Part shown: piece by piece, positions 62,688 to 64,000 of the stretch
How the letters are laid out: every line of letters begins with the position of its first letter
How positions within the stretch are numbered: position 1 is the stretch's first letter
Assembly: GCA_002699085.1 (NCBI GenBank)
Contig: PAAR01000027.1
Location: 1-64,000 of the forward strand
Source: Micavibrio sp.
GTDB taxonomy: Bacteria > Pseudomonadota > Alphaproteobacteria > Micavibrionales > UBA9664
DNA: 64,000 nt
Direction of reading: 5' to 3'
The notes under the pieces: generated by a model
The model's database searches: none
What the model was told of the DNA's origin: nothing
Seen by the model: the letters and a program-made list of their open reading frames with translations, nothing else
Program-made: the position numbers and the translations under genes

Positions 62688-64000
62688 TTACAGATATTTT
62701 TTAAGGATAGCGTCTTTAGCTGCGGAAATGTGCTCCAGCTTCTCCTGCAAACCCTTGATCTGCATCTCAGCTTTTTCAATATCTACTGCGATTTGTTTTT
62801 GTTCCTTATAAGGAGTCATAGGGATTTTTACCCCCTTAATTCTGTCTGAGGATGCCCGCTTTGATCTTGAGAAACCTATTCTTTCGCCTTCTTTTAAGAG
62901 CGCATAGGCTAGGTATTTTTCATGCACAATATCGGGCTTTTTCACTCTCAAGACACCGCAGTGATCGGTGGGATAAAATGGCGTGTTTTTAGGAATGGTA
63001 TTGACCATCCAGTCCCCATCAATGCCCCATACCACGGACATGGTGTCAAAATCTGTGATGAGCAAGTCGTTGATGCGCCCAAAGGGTTCAAAAACATTGG
63101 CGCTGTAAACAGGATATTTCCCATCCGGAATTATCTGGCTCTTAAGAACTCTCTGCCCAATGGACACGTGGAATAAATCATCATCACTAAGCCGTACTGA
63201 CTGATCGGCTTTGTTGTGTAAAGTGTTCAGTTTGTCCTCAATAGACGTTTTTAGGCTTTCAATCTGGTTTTTGGCTTCTCGTTCTTCTTTCTCGATTGTT
63301 TCGATTTCCTCAACGATTTTCACCTGCACTTCAACAGGAGGAAGGGGGATTTGGACATTTGATGCTTTATCAATGTTTAAATTGTCTACTGAAGTTCCAC
63401 CAGATGCAAAGCTTTTAAATTGATCTTGCGCCAAATTACTTGAAAGCACATAAAATAGAAAATCTTTTTCAATATTGTCACTAAAATTTGAAAAAACTAG
63501 CCAACCATCATGTATGCACCCCTCAATATTTAGAATGTAGGGCCGTCCGTAGCTCATTGAATTCGATACTATGAAATCCCCAGGATAAACATAGTAAGAT
63601 TTTAAAGCCCCCTCTTTTGTGATCCTATCTTTTGTCGCTTCTATATATTTTGAACCAGACTTTACATCGCCTATTTTGATCCAATTAACCCCATCTATAT
63701 CATCAGTAAGATACTGCCTGATTGGGCGAGGTGATGCGCCTCTGTTAATATTTGCTATTTTCCCCAATTTAAATAAAGGCCATTGGCTCTCAATCTTCAC
63801 TTTTTTTTTAGAGGCTAGAGAGATAGTTTTATCAAATACCCCACGGTCGAAGGTCATCATGTCAATTAGGTCGTGGCGCAAGACATTGCCTTTCAGGCTT
63901 TCGTCAATCTTGGTTTTAAAATCGTCGGTAAAGGCTTTATACAGATAGGTGCTTGCCTTTTTAAGGTTATCAAAACGGTGAGGGTCAAAAAGCTTTGTAC
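62688..64000 (-). CDS. hsdS: Type I restriction specificity protein (5' end outside window; possible M-S fusion)
   Basis: The visible 436 codons contain two target-recognition/conserved-helix units: WPLFKLGKIANINRGASPRP with IPLPPVEVQVKIVEEIETIE near the first half, and SIGQRVLKSQ with IPMTPYKEQKQIAVDIEKAE at the end. HsdS units pair with methylase HsdM to read a split DNA target. The frame is open to the edge; residues before the first unit (LFDPHRFDNLKKASTYLYKA) do not look like an HsdS start, so it may be the linker of a methylase-specificity fusion. It belongs to the tRNA-Arg island. Confidence 0.88.
   Translation of the reverse strand, partial: TKLFDPHRFDNLKKASTYLYKAFTDDFKTKIDESLKGNVLRHDLIDMMTFDRGVFDKTISLASKKKVKIESQWPLFKLGKIANINRGASPRPIRQYLTDDIDGVNWIKIGDVKSGSKYIEATKDRITKEGALKSYYVYPGDFIVSNSMSYGRPYILNIEGCIHDGWLVFSNFSDNIEKDFLFYVLSSNLAQDQFKSFASGGTSVDNLNIDKASNVQIPLPPVEVQVKIVEEIETIEKEEREAKNQIESLKTSIEDKLNTLHNKADQSVRLSDDDLFHVSIGQRVLKSQIIPDGKYPVYSANVFEPFGRINDLLITDFDTMSVVWGIDGDWMVNTIPKNTPFYPTDHCGVLRVKKPDIVHEKYLAYALLKEGERIGFSRSKRASSDRIKGVKIPMTPYKEQKQIAVDIEKAEMQIKGLQEKLEHISAAKDAILKKYL

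Noticed and set aside
1-64000. CRISPR arrays, rRNA genes, complete insertion sequences
   Set aside because: No regularly spaced repeats, rRNA motifs or complete transposase genes were seen.

Overview
The window looks like an AT-rich chromosome segment of an alphaproteobacterium, probably a member of the Micavibrionales/Rhodospirillales side of the class. This is inferred from gene content and neighbourhoods, not from a database search. Marker arrangements include bolA divergent from a DnaJ-cobS-cobT block, a HIG1-domain protein ahead of etfB-etfA, a DUF4167 protein with clpB and prmC-prfA, a DUF4175/TIGR02302 protein behind a tiny LptM-like lipoprotein, an RHH_4 regulator, and a PHA synthase. 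Spacing is tight and 1-8 base overlaps are frequent. UUG and GUG starts are common.

Positions 1-58,740 form an ordinary, dense core chromosome. In order: trkH, a hexapeptide acyltransferase and typA (minus); a small gene, an M17 aminopeptidase and an NlpC/P60 peptidase (plus), converging on a MurC-like ligase, which together suggest cell-wall peptide turnover; clpB, DUF4167, prmC and prfA; a rodZ-like/ispG/methyltransferase operon; ubiG, HIG1, etfBA, msrB, the LptM-like gene and DUF4175; a CNNM transporter, xerD and accA; bolA // dnaJ-like, cobS, cobT, hisS; sufE // clpX; glpX, a lipoprotein and phaC; a transglutaminase-like gene and amn; ftsY and mtaB; ffh, rpsP, rimM, trmD and rplS. Next comes a partial type IV pilus set (PilT-like ATPase, prepilin peptidase, a large acidic TPR membrane protein, PilC-like platform). 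It is followed by an olsB-olsA pair for ornithine lipids and a secreted coiled-coil protein.

From tRNA-Arg(ACG) at 58,905 to the right edge the character changes to a genomic island. A large serine recombinase lacking its catalytic domain runs antisense into the tRNA, so its last dozen residues are encoded by the tRNA gene. Behind it lie small unknown genes, a zinc-ribbon protein, a DUF2628-like membrane protein, a strongly structured intergenic RNA candidate with its own terminator, and the C-terminal part of a type I restriction specificity protein (possibly a methylase-specificity fusion) that runs off the window.

The most unusual signals are: the structured RNA candidate at 62,385-62,594 with two mutually exclusive pairings; a 24-bp perfect inverted repeat around the small gene at 4,298-4,516; a pilus platform gene whose only plausible start is AUU; a PilT-like ATPase with Gln in place of the Walker B Glu; and a structured leader in front of a UUG-started ffh.
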